DNA of 64,000 nt from Paludibacteraceae bacterium (GCA_017551025.1 JAFZNG010000014.1:1-64000); one strand, 5' to 3'. Positions 1 to 8,197 are shown, counted from the first letter of the stretch. Numbers and translations are program-made. The notes: generated by a model from the sequence alone, not told the origin.

Positions 1-100
1 ATATCCCGTACTTTTGTGCTAATTCAGCATAAGTTAGATCACTTGTTTCGTACTCATGGATGATTGCCATCCGGTCGACTTTTGTTGTTTTGTACTTCAT
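1..100 (-). CDS. N-terminal fragment of an IS-type transposase helix-turn-helix protein
   Basis: Only the first 33 codons are inside the window. The start at 100 reads MKYKTTKVDRMAIIHEYE and continues with DLTYAELAQKYGI. This layout, basic start then AIIHEYE..LTYAELAQKYGI, is that of the small HTH subunit of IS3-like transposases, where the second helix reads sequence-specific ends; that is a family-level inference from a short stretch. A purine-rich AAGGTGTCCTT lies just before the ATG, and TGACACTAAAAAGGTGTCC upstream could belong to an IS end. The rest of the element lies outside the window, so the product and intactness are unknown. Confidence 0.45.
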   Translation of the reverse strand, partial: MKYKTTKVDRMAIIHEYETSDLTYAELAQKYGI

Positions 101-184
101 AAGGACACCTTTTTAGTGTCAACTTATTTCAGGATAAGACAATGTAAGAAAGTGTCAAAAGTGCCAAAGTGCCATGCAAAAAAA

Positions 185-410
185 AAGTCAGATCCAAATC
201 GGATTTGGACGGAAGGGAAGAAAGAGAAAGAACCGGAATATGATTCCGGGCTAATGAACGAAGGGGAAAAAATGACATGAGAAAAGTGAGAAAAGTGAGA
301 AATTCTCAAAATTCTCAAAATTCTCATGGTAAAAATAAATCAATGCTATCCCCGGCCGGTCGAGCGGCTCGACACCCGAAAAAGCGACCGAAGGGGAAAA
401 TGAGGTAAGG
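185..410. repeat. Intergenic palindrome-array element, copy A
   Basis: This gene-free stretch carries short perfect palindromes with tiny loops: CCAAATC/GATTTGG at 194-208 (1-nt loop) and CCGGAAT/ATTCCGG at 233-249 (3-nt loop). They are followed by AAAAAATGACATGA, then 9-nt words GAGAAAAGT twice and TTCTCAAAA-like words three times, which together form another hairpin. It ends in a GC-rich part with GACCGAAGGGGAAAATGAGG. A closely similar element lies at 60310-60508 and its last part recurs at 5069-5109. I see no coding capacity; the remaining bases 101-184 and 411-506 hold nothing I can name. Confidence 0.75.
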
Positions 411-506
411 ACTTGATGATATAACCTATAAAATATACAAAGAAAGAGCCACAGGCGGTTCAACCTGCAGCTCGGGTGTTTCTTCGTCAATAGACAACTA
501 AAATAC

Positions 507-833
507 TTACTTACGCTCAATCTTATACACACGTTCACGTGTTCCGGCACGATATACATAACTGCCTTCTATTGTATAAATCCAGTCTCTGGTACCGGCG
601 CGGTATATTCGATCTCCCTCTACTGTATATACCCAATCTCTAGTACCGGCACGATAGACACGCTCACCTTCTATCGAATAAATCTTTTCTGTTGATAAGG
701 GACGATAAACTGAACCATCTTCAACCACATAAACCAAATCATTCGACCCCGCGCGATAGATCCAAAACGTCTCTGCAAAAGATGCGGTTGAAAATGTAAG
801 CAACGCAAATATGATACAAATTATCTTTTTCAT
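507..833 (-). CDS. Small secreted protein of about five 17-residue YRAGT repeats
   Basis: The 108-residue product has a signal peptide (MKKIICIIFALLTFSTASFA) and then a mature part made almost only of a 17-residue unit of the form VYRAGTRDWVYTVEGDR. About five units can be read, the first two (IYRAGSNDLVYVVEDGS and VYRPLSTEKIYSIEGER) more divergent. The alternating aromatic and charged residues suggest short beta-hairpins, perhaps a small solenoid or propeller-like fold; this is inference. I chose the start at 833 because it opens the signal peptide; an upstream ATG at 863 would add 10 residues. It lies 30 bp after the DUF262-HNH gene on the same strand. Function unknown; I do not recognise the family. 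Confidence 0.7.
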   Translation of the reverse strand: MKKIICIIFALLTFSTASFAETFWIYRAGSNDLVYVVEDGSVYRPLSTEKIYSIEGERVYRAGTRDWVYTVEGDRIYRAGTRDWIYTIEGSYVYRAGTRERVYKIERK

Positions 834-863
834 GTACGAAATGACATACAAAAACCATGCCAT

Positions 864-1976
864 TTACTTGCTACTCTTGCGGCGGTTGCAGTCGCGGCAG
901 AGCATTTGGCAGTTGTCAGCAACCGTGCGGCCACCTTCTACCCACGGCGTTATATGATCGGCTTCCATCTGCTCGATGTCAAAATGCTTGCCGCAAAGCG
1001 GACAGATACCGCCTTGACGCTCATAGACTTCGCGCTTGGTGTTGTCATCGAAAGCACGGATACCCAAATGGTGGATATCATGGTCAAAGACGTAATGGAA
1101 AATGCCGGACTTCTTTTGTACATCGCTGTCACGCATGAGACGTGAGATTTCAGTGTCAATAGCCGTTGCGGTTAGTGTCGTGTCGCGGTATTGGTTGTAA
1201 AGCAAACCCCATTCTACGCCCTTCATTTCCTTTTTATATTTGCGTCCGAAGAGTTTTTCGGTCCAATGAATGACGTCTTGGTAATATTGCCATATTTCAT
1301 CGGCATCGGTGTCGTGCTGATGGTCACACATATATTGCTCGATGGACTTACCTTGCTTGTCGCCTATCCATTTGAGCGCTTTCTCAAAATAGTCCTGTCG
1401 AATAGTAGAACCGCTCATGAAGTCCGAACCGATTTTGTAGGCTACGCAGCCTGTCTTGGAGAAACGGCGCTTCGCTTGCGTCACCCAAGAACCGGAATAA
1501 ATGGCATTGCGGATTTCCTGGTCTGTCAGTTTTTCACCGGCAATATTGATGGTCTTGAACCATTTGAGCTTTTCCTCATCGGTGCCCTCGCAGATATAGA
1601 CTTGCAACTTGTAGTTGAGAATACGATTTTGTTGCTCGATGGTCATGTTGTTGAAACCAAGTAAGTTACCATCAAAAACCATCATATATTCGCCAGCAAT
1701 AAACGAACAGATGGAGATGGTTCGTTGCTGACCATCGAGAAGTTCGTATTGGTCATCGCCGACGCGCACCCAATACATGACGTTGAGCGGGAAATTCTGC
1801 CAAACGGTTTCCATGACAGCGTTGCGTTTCTTTTCGTCATAGACAAACTCGCGTTGGTACTTCGGACGGATGTTCAAGCGGCCACCGTAACCGGTGATTC
1901 CTTCTTCTTGAATACTAAGGTCTTCATAACTCGCGCACAGGTCGCGAATGGTAATTTCATGCAAATCTATTTTCAT
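864..1976 (-). CDS. DUF262 and HNH endonuclease domain protein (GmrSD-like)
   Basis: The 370-residue protein has an N-terminal DUF262 domain with RPKYQREFVYD near residue 40 and the signature DGQQRTISI near residue 80, and a C-terminal HNH nuclease with CPLCGKHFD, EADHITPW, the Asn of DNCQMLC and a second Cys pair CRDCNRRK. DUF262 is a ParB-like NTPase-type domain found in type IV restriction enzymes such as GmrSD and in other defence nucleases. Its start overlaps the stop of the upstream methyltransferase by 4 bp, so the two are translated as a pair. A likely role is a nuclease whose action is matched to the partner methylase; whether it cuts unmodified or modified DNA cannot be told from sequence. 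Confidence 0.85.
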   Translation of the reverse strand: MKIDLHEITIRDLCASYEDLSIQEEGITGYGGRLNIRPKYQREFVYDEKKRNAVMETVWQNFPLNVMYWVRVGDDQYELLDGQQRTISICSFIAGEYMMVFDGNLLGFNNMTIEQQNRILNYKLQVYICEGTDEEKLKWFKTINIAGEKLTDQEIRNAIYSGSWVTQAKRRFSKTGCVAYKIGSDFMSGSTIRQDYFEKALKWIGDKQGKSIEQYMCDHQHDTDADEIWQYYQDVIHWTEKLFGRKYKKEMKGVEWGLLYNQYRDTTLTATAIDTEISRLMRDSDVQKKSGIFHYVFDHDIHHLGIRAFDDNTKREVYERQGGICPLCGKHFDIEQMEADHITPWVEGGRTVADNCQMLCRDCNRRKSSK

Positions 1977-3010
1977 GGCTTTTGTGGGTGTTTATTTCGA
2001 ACAATAATTCTTCTATAAATGACTTTTCCATGTAACTCCGGTCCTTTCCCTCTCCATTCTACATTATGGTCATCTAACCCTAATATCTCAAATTGGTCAG
2101 GGTTATACTTATCTAAAAATGTAATAGGAACACCCATCGCTCCTTCATAATCCATTGGAATTTCAGAAACCTTTGCAACATTGATTGCCTCGCAATTATC
2201 ATACATGGGATATTCTTCGGGTACGTAGTATTTATACAAATCTAAATCCTCATGACGCTTTTGTATATCAAGATTTGTAAACCAACATATATTACCCATA
2301 CTGCGCCATTTCTGTCCAGACTCATCTACCCAATACCTTGTTGCTCGTGGCTCGAAATAATCCGGTACTCTAAAAGACATATCTCCACTTTTGTATCCGA
2401 GCCATAATTCGTTATTTCTTAAATACTTAAAAACGTCTTTATAGGTAATATTATTTTGACTACCAATAACCAAGAACGGCTTTTGATACTTCATCATTAG
2501 AGCCACAAATTCTCTAAATAACGAGAAGGGCGGATTGGTAACAACAACATCTGCTTCTTTTAACAACTCCACACACTCATCCGAACGAAAATCACCATTT
2601 CCTTTGAGGATTGAAATGACATTCTTATCATTCTGCATCAAATAACGAACATCTGCTAAATTTACTGCTCCATCATTGTTAAAGTCCTTAACTTCTGTGA
2701 TTTCGACCTTGTAAGCTATCTTCTTTGGATTGTCCGTTGTGTCGCCAAAATCCAAAAGCAATTCGTTTCCTTGAACTGGCGATCCATCGTAACAAGTCGC
2801 TATTAGTTTTTTGAGACCTAATAGATTAAAATTGAGGGCAAAGTATTTGAAAAAATTGCTCTCATATGGATCATCACAATTACAGAGTACTACTTTATCG
2901 CGGAAATGTTCACGATAATGTTTCAACTCAAATGAAATGTCATCAAGTTGAGTGTAAAACTCATCTTGTTTTGCATCTCTAGCGGCAGTAAGACTTGAAT
3001 TCTTTGCCAT
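1973..3010 (-). CDS. EcoRI-family adenine-specific DNA methyltransferase
   Basis: The 345-residue protein resembles the EcoRI methylase family: an early QDEFYTQL segment, an LCNCDDPYESNFFKYF motif in the SAM-binding part (about residues 42-57) and the catalytic NPPF at 159-162 within VVVTNPPFSLFREF. Such enzymes methylate adenine N6. An unusual feature is a dockerin/EF-hand-like loop, DFNNDGAVNLADVRYLM, at about 109-125, which may be a family insert or a calcium site. The gene overlaps the DUF262-HNH nuclease by ATGA, implying a restriction-modification-like pair. No EcoRI-type endonuclease is nearby. I see no good promoter directly in front of it. Confidence 0.85.
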   Translation of the reverse strand: MAKNSSLTAARDAKQDEFYTQLDDISFELKHYREHFRDKVVLCNCDDPYESNFFKYFALNFNLLGLKKLIATCYDGSPVQGNELLLDFGDTTDNPKKIAYKVEITEVKDFNNDGAVNLADVRYLMQNDKNVISILKGNGDFRSDECVELLKEADVVVTNPPFSLFREFVALMMKYQKPFLVIGSQNNITYKDVFKYLRNNELWLGYKSGDMSFRVPDYFEPRATRYWVDESGQKWRSMGNICWFTNLDIQKRHEDLDLYKYYVPEEYPMYDNCEAINVAKVSEIPMDYEGAMGVPITFLDKYNPDQFEILGLDDHNVEWRGKGPELHGKVIYRRIIVRNKHPQKP

Positions 3011-3372
3011 GGATAGTAGCTTTGTGCATAGCCACCATTCAACATGGCACAGAAAAAGAAAAGTGAGTATATCTACTCGCGTTCACGGGAGGTCCGGAAA
3101 GAAAACCCGCTTCCTACAATAGATATACCCACACTGAAAACATCAGTGCTCTACTGTAGGAATGGGAAGTTCCGTGACTTCCGTGAACTTGGCTTTTCTA
3201 ATTCTGTTAAGAAATTAGTTTTCCGGACCTTTTTCTCGAACGCGAATAATAGCCAATGCTGTGTTAATATTTTATGTCATCGCGCAACGCTTTGCGCTAT
3301 TTATGTCGATTTATGTAACCAGTTTAACGTCATGGATGGGGCGGTTGTTTAAACTACTCAAAAATGGAGTAG
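3011..3372. other. Gene-free gap with an 11-bp inverted repeat
   Basis: No gene I can support. AGGTCCGGAAA at 3090-3100 and TTTCCGGACCT at 3220-3230 are perfect inverted copies about 120 bp apart, with a second inner-outer pair GTTCACGG (3081-3088) and CCGTGAAC (3181-3188). A 102-codon plus-strand frame starting at 3044 covers it, but it has no recognisable domain and its codons look unselected. The stretch could hold the regulatory region of the methylase operon or the remains of a small mobile element. Confidence 0.4.
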
Positions 3373-4902
3373 TCACATTAAATCCTTCAAATTATATTGT
3401 TTTCCCTTATTTTCCCCTTTACCATCAAGGAAACCTACTGCTTCGCCTTTTGAGAGCAGTCTTTGAGCAGTTTTATCTCCCACTTGCAAAAGTTCAGCAG
3501 CCTTTGATGTAGTAATGATGTCGTGTTCTAACAGATAAGAGATAATCACCTTCATGCGTTCTATCTCTTTTTTGGACAACTTATCGGACATTATATCGGA
3601 CATTTTGTCCAATATGTTTTGTTTTTGGTCATGACTTGCTGCCAACTTACTGCCGTCATGTCCTGTTTCTTGTCCTGTTTCATGTCCCGTTTTTGCTTTA
3701 TCACCGACTAATGAGCCAAGATACAGCGTCAAGGTCGTGCAGTATCTTTGAGAAGTCAGTTCAGCCTTACCGCCGGTTAGTTGCTCCCAAGAACGGAGTT
3801 TATTCATTCCGAAGCCAGCGTTTTCAGCGATATGCGCAACACGGAACATCTTTGCAATCGACGGATTACGTGGATTGGTATAGAACTGACCAACCATCTG
3901 CTCCGCAGGAATAGGCAGACCTCCGGCATTTACAAACTCGATGCGATTGGTGAACAGATGTACGCACGAGCGGAAAGACGAGAAGTAATCCGCGTGCATG
4001 ACCATATTAGCCAAGGCTTCGCGAGCGACTTCAAAATAGCGGTTGTCACCCACTTCAATCAATCCTTGTGCATCCAAGGCAAACGGACGCTGGATAGCGA
4101 TAGCCAAACGACGCTGCATGATAACAAACGAATCCCAGATGTTCGCTTGTTCCGGCATCCGGTAGTCATAGCGCGTGTCTGCCTCTTCCAATGTTCTGCC
4201 AGGAATCTCAATGTGATCCAAACAGAAGGTGGGCACATAATCCCTCACATCCAATTGCTTGCCGAACATCAGCAAACCGGAATAGGTCAACAATCCGTTT
4301 TTGTCCGTTATATTAAGTGCTCTGCAAAATTCCTCTTGACTGCAATCTGCCGAAAGCGGAACAATCGGCTGCTTGAACACATAGGAACGGTAACTATTCA
4401 GCGACTCCATGCTCAGCATGTCGATGGAGGTCTCAGGAATAGACTGCTCCGACTTGATGCCGTATTGCTGGTCGCGCAACATGGCACTGATCTCGGCTTC
4501 CGATGCACGTTGGTCACCACTTCCTTTGCGGATAAAGGTGTTATGTAGAGTTCCACCGAAATATACAGGCTTCAGGTCGGATGCATAGATATAAAAAGCA
4601 AGAACCGTATTGCCGTCGATATTGTACTTCTTCTGCTTGCTGGCGATTAGGGTGTTGTATTTGCTTTGATTACGCAAAGAAGAAATGAAGTCCTGTTCCA
4701 GTTTTTCGGCATTGTCAACGCCTTGAATCTCGAAATGCTTGCCTTCCTGACGCACGCCCAACACAATCCAACCGCCTTGCGTGTTAGCAAAGGCAGAAAC
4801 AGATTCGGCTACATTCTTCGGTAGTTCGGATTTTGCAGTCTTGACCTCAAAGTCGTCCCATTCGATGTCCTGCAAGCGTGCTATCAGTTCTTCTTGTGTC
4901 AT
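3373..4902 (-). CDS. AlbA_2 (Schlafen-type) DNA-binding, HATPase and winged-helix protein
   Basis: The N-terminus has the AlbA_2/divergent AAA-4 pattern (DFEVKTAKSELPKNV, then SAFANTQGGWIVLGV), the middle has an HATPase_c_4-like segment (EVAREALANMVMHADY), and the C-terminus a helix-turn-helix (TTSKAAELLQVGDKTAQRLL). Between the last two is a linker with TGHETGQETGHDG, encoded by near-repeats of 12 bp. Proteins of this build are often annotated as putative transcription regulators or RecG-related helicases and are common in Bacteroidetes accessory DNA. I took the ATG at 4902 (509 residues) since it opens the conserved domain and leaves room for the promoter at 4941-4972; an ATG at 4971 would start upstream of the promoter. 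Role uncertain. Confidence 0.75.
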   Translation of the reverse strand: MTQEELIARLQDIEWDDFEVKTAKSELPKNVAESVSAFANTQGGWIVLGVRQEGKHFEIQGVDNAEKLEQDFISSLRNQSKYNTLIASKQKKYNIDGNTVLAFYIYASDLKPVYFGGTLHNTFIRKGSGDQRASEAEISAMLRDQQYGIKSEQSIPETSIDMLSMESLNSYRSYVFKQPIVPLSADCSQEEFCRALNITDKNGLLTYSGLLMFGKQLDVRDYVPTFCLDHIEIPGRTLEEADTRYDYRMPEQANIWDSFVIMQRRLAIAIQRPFALDAQGLIEVGDNRYFEVAREALANMVMHADYFSSFRSCVHLFTNRIEFVNAGGLPIPAEQMVGQFYTNPRNPSIAKMFRVAHIAENAGFGMNKLRSWEQLTGGKAELTSQRYCTTLTLYLGSLVGDKAKTGHETGQETGHDGSKLAASHDQKQNILDKMSDIMSDKLSKKEIERMKVIISYLLEHDIITTSKAAELLQVGDKTAQRLLSKGEAVGFLDGKGENKGKQYNLKDLM

Positions 4903-4940
4903 GTTTAATGGTTTTTGTGTTATGCACCCAAAATCGGGTG

Positions 4941-4972
4941 CAAAGTTACGACTTTTTTTCGACATATGCAAA
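4941..4972 (-). promoter_or_regulatory. Bacteroidetes-type promoter for the AlbA_2 gene
   Basis: On the minus strand TTTG (4969-4972) is followed after 20 bp by TAACTTTG (4941-4948), matching the Bacteroidetes sigma-ABfr consensus TTTG-N19/20-TAnnTTTG. It lies about 40 bp before the ATG at 4902. Confidence 0.8.
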
Positions 4973-4990
4973 AAAATCAGAGATTTTTGT

Positions 4991-5109
4991 CGGAATCAGA
5001 TTCCGACGCAATAGACAAAGTAGTAATAGACGGCACTAAAACACCGGATAATCCGGCAAAATAAACATAGCCATCGCCGGCCGCAAATATGCGACCGAAG
5101 GGGAAAATG
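4991..5109. repeat. Intergenic palindrome-array element, partial copy C
   Basis: The gap between the AlbA_2 gene and tmRNA contains CGGAATC/GATTCCG (4991-5005, 1-nt loop), CCGGAT/ATCCGG (5044-5056, 1-nt loop) and at 5069-5109 a stretch ending in GCGACCGAAGGGGAAAATG that matches the tails of the elements at 185-410 and 60310-60508. Confidence 0.65.
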
Positions 5110-5129
5110 CACGAAAAAAAACACAAATA

Positions 5130-5161
5130 TTTGCACAATTCAAAAAAAAGCAGTACTTTTG
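5130..5161 (+). promoter_or_regulatory. Promoter of the tmRNA gene
   Basis: TTTG at 5130-5133, 20 bp, then TACTTTTG at 5154-5161. The mature tmRNA 5' end lies 21 bp after the -7 box, so a short 5' trailer is processed off. Confidence 0.8.
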
Positions 5162-5181
5162 CAGCCGATTTCAAAAAAAAC

Positions 5182-5573
5182 GGGGCTATCTGGTTTTGAC
5201 AGCAGGTAGATCGCCTGTGTAAGCACGCCGAGCAATGAGGCAAAGCTCGTAAATATCGTCTCAAAACAATAACTGGCAACAATGCTTATGCTCTCGCTGC
5301 CTAATCGAAGTACAGTAGATTAGCCTTTTTTCGGGCACCAGGTGCCTGAACGAGACGTCGCTCCAAGCCGAGTCTGTGGGCTGAACGGATCAAGCGGCGC
5401 AGAAATTCACAGAATAGGTGTCGTAGGCTGCGATACGATACCGAAAACATAGCAGATAAGCCGACGGTTGGTGGCTTGGGTCTTGCCGCCGGACGAAAAC
5501 CAAAGCCAAGATAAGCGTGTAGAAAGCACATACGGTCCTTGTTTGGACGCGGGTTCGACTCCCGCTAGCTCCA
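5182..5573 (+). ncRNA. ssrA: tmRNA
   Basis: The 5' end GGGGCUA pairs with UAGCUCC near the 3' end, and the 3' part has a T-arm with GGGUUCGACUCCCG, making the tRNA-like domain; the CCA is not encoded. The tag frame can be read at 5275-5304 as GNNAYALAA-stop, in the place of the GENNYALAA or GETNYALAA tags known from Bacteroidetes. The first tag residue is inferred. tmRNA with SmpB frees stalled ribosomes and marks the broken peptides for proteolysis; the Ala-Ala end is what ClpXP-type proteases recognise. It follows its own promoter and is followed by a run of palindromes. Confidence 0.95.
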
Positions 5574-5579
5574 CTTCGT

Positions 5580-5677
5580 CGGAATGGATTCCGCTAACGG
5601 GTCTCGCTGTGCGAGACAAAGCGCTTCGTCATTCCTCCTCTCAAAATCAAGCATCGCTTTGCTAGCGCTTGATTTTG
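5580..5677 (+). terminator. Hairpin cluster after tmRNA, likely terminator and processing region
   Basis: Three palindromes follow the RNA: CGGAAT/ATTCCG (5580-5593), GTCTCGC/GCGAGAC with a 3-nt loop (5601-5617) and an 11-bp perfect stem CAAAATCAAGC/GCTTGATTTTG (5642-5652 with 5667-5677). The last has no clean T-run, so it may act as a 3' barrier rather than a simple rho-independent terminator. Confidence 0.5.
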
Positions 5678-5712
5678 GGGAAAGACGAATTAACAAATAA
5701 GTTCGATACACC

Positions 5713-7014
5713 ATGAAAAAGCCTTTTGTTTATTTTATTCTTGTGAGTATTTTCTCGCTGTCGCTGGTAGCGTGCAATGACACCCCGGACGAGCCGAAAA
5801 GCGAACCCTCGATGGTCGTATATGAATGCAACGAACGCCTCTTTGCCCGCACCAAGGCATTTCAGGCTATCGAAGCCTATGTGCCCCAACTCGAGGCGAT
5901 GCAGGTCAACGTGCTATGGCTCATGCCTATCCATCCGCGTGGCGAGAAGAATGCCGTAGGTTCTCCCTACTGCATCCGCGATCACCGGGCTATCGATCCC
6001 GCTTTCGGTAGCGAAGAGGACCTTCGTAGTCTGATCACTACCTGCCACAACCATCATATCCGCGTCGTACTGGACTGGGTGGCCAACCATACCTCCTGGG
6101 ACAACGCCTGGGTAACCGCCCACCCCGACTGGTACGAAGCGGCACAGACCAGTGACGAGAAACTATGGAAAGACGTCGCATTCCTGAATTATTCCGTGCA
6201 GGAAGTTCGCGACACCATGACCGCATGCATGCTATACTGGGTCAATGAATTTGATATCGACGGCTTTCGTTGCGACTACGCCCATGGTGTACCCAACGCC
6301 TTCTGGCAACAGGCTACGGGCGAAATAATGAAACTCAAACCCGATGCCTTCCTGCTGGCCGAAACCGAGAATACCGGCCTCTATAATGCCGGATTCAACC
6401 TCCTGTACAGTTGGACCTACCTGACCGCCATCGAGCGACTCTATAGCGGTAGCGGCACCATGAAAGCCCTAAGCTATACCTCTACTTCCGAATTTAAATC
6501 CACACCTACCGGCAAGGACCGACTGCGCTATATAACAACCCACGACGAATGCAGCGAGAAAGCACCGTCCTCGATCTACAAGAACGCTGCCGGTGAACTC
6601 TCCGCTTTCTGCCTCACCATATTCATGGGCGGCGTACCGATGATCTATTCCTCCCAGGAAATAGGCTATACCGATAAGGTGAATTTCTTCGACTATAAGA
6701 TCATGAATTTCTCCGCTAAAAACGATATACGCGATCAGTATGCGGCTCTCATGCAAGTCTATCAGCGCACCCGCGACTTACGCCAAGGTACGATGGAAGC
6801 CGGTTCGCTCAGCGATCAGGTGGCCTACATAGCATATACCCAAGGGGAAAACCGACTGCTCGTCCTGTGTAATACCACCAATGCTTCGCAGACCGCTACC
6901 CTCCCCGCAGCTTATCAAAACCAATCCGTCACCGATATGCTGCGTGACGAGAAGACCACGCTCCCCGCTACGATCTCACTATCGGCCTACGAGTACCGTA
7001 TCTATAAGCTATAA
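5713..7014 (+). CDS. GH13 alpha-amylase family lipoprotein
   Basis: The 433-residue protein starts with a lipoprotein signal (SLSLVAC, lipidated Cys21). Its catalytic barrel shows the GH13 signs: VLDWVANHT, the nucleophile Asp in DGFRCDYA, the acid Glu in LLAETE and the late His-Asp in TTHDEC. It is thus a surface or periplasmic alpha-glucan hydrolase; it is short compared with SusG, lacking extra carbohydrate-binding domains. It sits alone between tmRNA and the nucleotide cluster, its end overlapping the convergent aminotransferase by 6 bp. No SusC/SusD pair is nearby, so it does not belong to a full utilisation locus here. Substrate length preference cannot be told. Confidence 0.9.
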   Translation: MKKPFVYFILVSIFSLSLVACNDTPDEPKSEPSMVVYECNERLFARTKAFQAIEAYVPQLEAMQVNVLWLMPIHPRGEKNAVGSPYCIRDHRAIDPAFGSEEDLRSLITTCHNHHIRVVLDWVANHTSWDNAWVTAHPDWYEAAQTSDEKLWKDVAFLNYSVQEVRDTMTACMLYWVNEFDIDGFRCDYAHGVPNAFWQQATGEIMKLKPDAFLLAETENTGLYNAGFNLLYSWTYLTAIERLYSGSGTMKALSYTSTSEFKSTPTGKDRLRYITTHDECSEKAPSSIYKNAAGELSAFCLTIFMGGVPMIYSSQEIGYTDKVNFFDYKIMNFSAKNDIRDQYAALMQVYQRTRDLRQGTMEAGSLSDQVAYIAYTQGENRLLVLCNTTNASQTATLPAAYQNQSVTDMLRDEKTTLPATISLSAYEYRIYKL

Positions 7015-8197
7015 GTTCTGCAACTCCTCTTTGATTCGCGCCATAGCCTGACGGATCTGCTCCTCGCTAATGGCATACGACAGGCGGATGCAACTCGGGC
7101 AGCCGAAAGCCGAACCCGAGACCACCGCTACATGTGCTCGCTCCAGCAGACGCTCGGCGACTTCATCGCCCGTACCCCATCGGCTCACGTCCGGGAAGAG
7201 ATAAAAAGCCCCTTCCGGTTCGTGGAACTTCAGTCCGGGAATCTCGGCTGCCAAACTGCATATCAGTTGTCTGCGCGAATTAAATACCGCACGCATCTCC
7301 TCTACGCAGGTCTGATCGCCCGTCAAGGCTGCTTCGGCGGCCTTCTGCGCAATCATCGTGGCACAGGTGAGCACCTGCCCCTGCAGGCGAACACAAGCGC
7401 TCACAAGGGCTTTATTTTTCGACATGAGCCATCCGACACGATAACCGGTCATCGCATACGCTTTACTGACACCGTTGATGATGATGAGGCGATCGCTCAG
7501 GTCTTCGTAGGCGGCTAGGGTGTAGGGTGTATGGTGTAGAGTGTAGAGTGGAGGGGGTATAGATCAATTCATTATAGATCTCGTCGGAGAGGATATACAC
7601 CTCCGGATAGTCGCGCAGCACCTCGACCAGGGCGTCCATCTCTGCGGCACTATAGATACTACCCGTCGGGTTATTCGGCGAGCAGAGGATAATCATGCGT
7701 GTCTTAGGTGTAAGGGCCGCACGGAGTTGCTCCGGGCGAAGGCAATAACGATCCTCATAGCGGGTCTCTACAGGTACGACAACGCCTTCTGCCAACTTGA
7801 CCATCTCGCTGTAACTCACCCACGCAGGCATCGGTATGACTACCTCATCCCCTTTGTTGATAACCGCATGGATGGCATTATAAATCGCCATCTTAGCGCC
7901 CGCAGCCACTACCGTATCATCGCCTGTCCAGTCGATAGCATTTCCCGTCACACGGTTTTGATACGCGGCAACAGCAGTTCGTAAGGCCGGAATACCGGCT
8001 ACGGGACCATAGTGCGACCAGTGGTTATCTACCGCCTGTTGGGCTGCCAAACGGACATGCTGCGGTGTATCCATATCGGGTTCGCCGAGCGACATACTTA
8101 TCACGTCTATACCGGCCGCCTGCATCGCTTTGGCGCGGGCGGCCATCACCAGGCTCTGAGAAGCCGAGATATTTTGAATTCGTTGTGCGATTTGCAT
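7009..8197 (-). pseudogene. Aspartate-type PLP aminotransferase, frame broken inside a 7-bp repeat tract
   Basis: Two frames together make one class I/II aminotransferase of the aspartate family: the first (from 8197) has SLGEPDMDTP, PNNPTGSIY and SDEIYNELIY, then runs into a foreign sequence and stops at 7463; the second (to 7009) has the PLP-lysine region IINGVSKAYAMTGYR and the end of the fold. The break falls in five 7-bp units at 7519-7553. Both frames are open through the tract, and they differ by +1, so loss of one unit (or gain of two) would join them. One base too many in the run of five G at 7552-7556 would give the same result. As the last gene of the nucleotide operon it could supply aspartate for PyrB, PurC and PurA. 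It may be a true pseudogene, a phase-variable gene or an assembly error. Confidence 0.8.
7519..7553. repeat. Heptamer tract, 5 x GGTGTAG-type, inside the aminotransferase
   Basis: Units read GGTGTAG, GGTGTAT, GGTGTAG, AGTGTAG, AGTGGAG on the plus strand. The same word makes the tract 650 bp away at 8203-8230. It encodes a STLHSTPYTLHP-like stretch that has no counterpart between DEIYNELIY and the conserved VSKAYAMTG segment of the family. Confidence 0.9.

Noticed and set aside
3044..3352. A 102-codon plus-strand frame in the gap before the methylase
   Set aside because: No domain, no homologue I recognise, and it spans inverted repeats; composition looks noncoding.
5468..5665. A 65-codon frame over the tmRNA 3' end
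   Set aside because: It lies inside a structured RNA gene and its terminator region.
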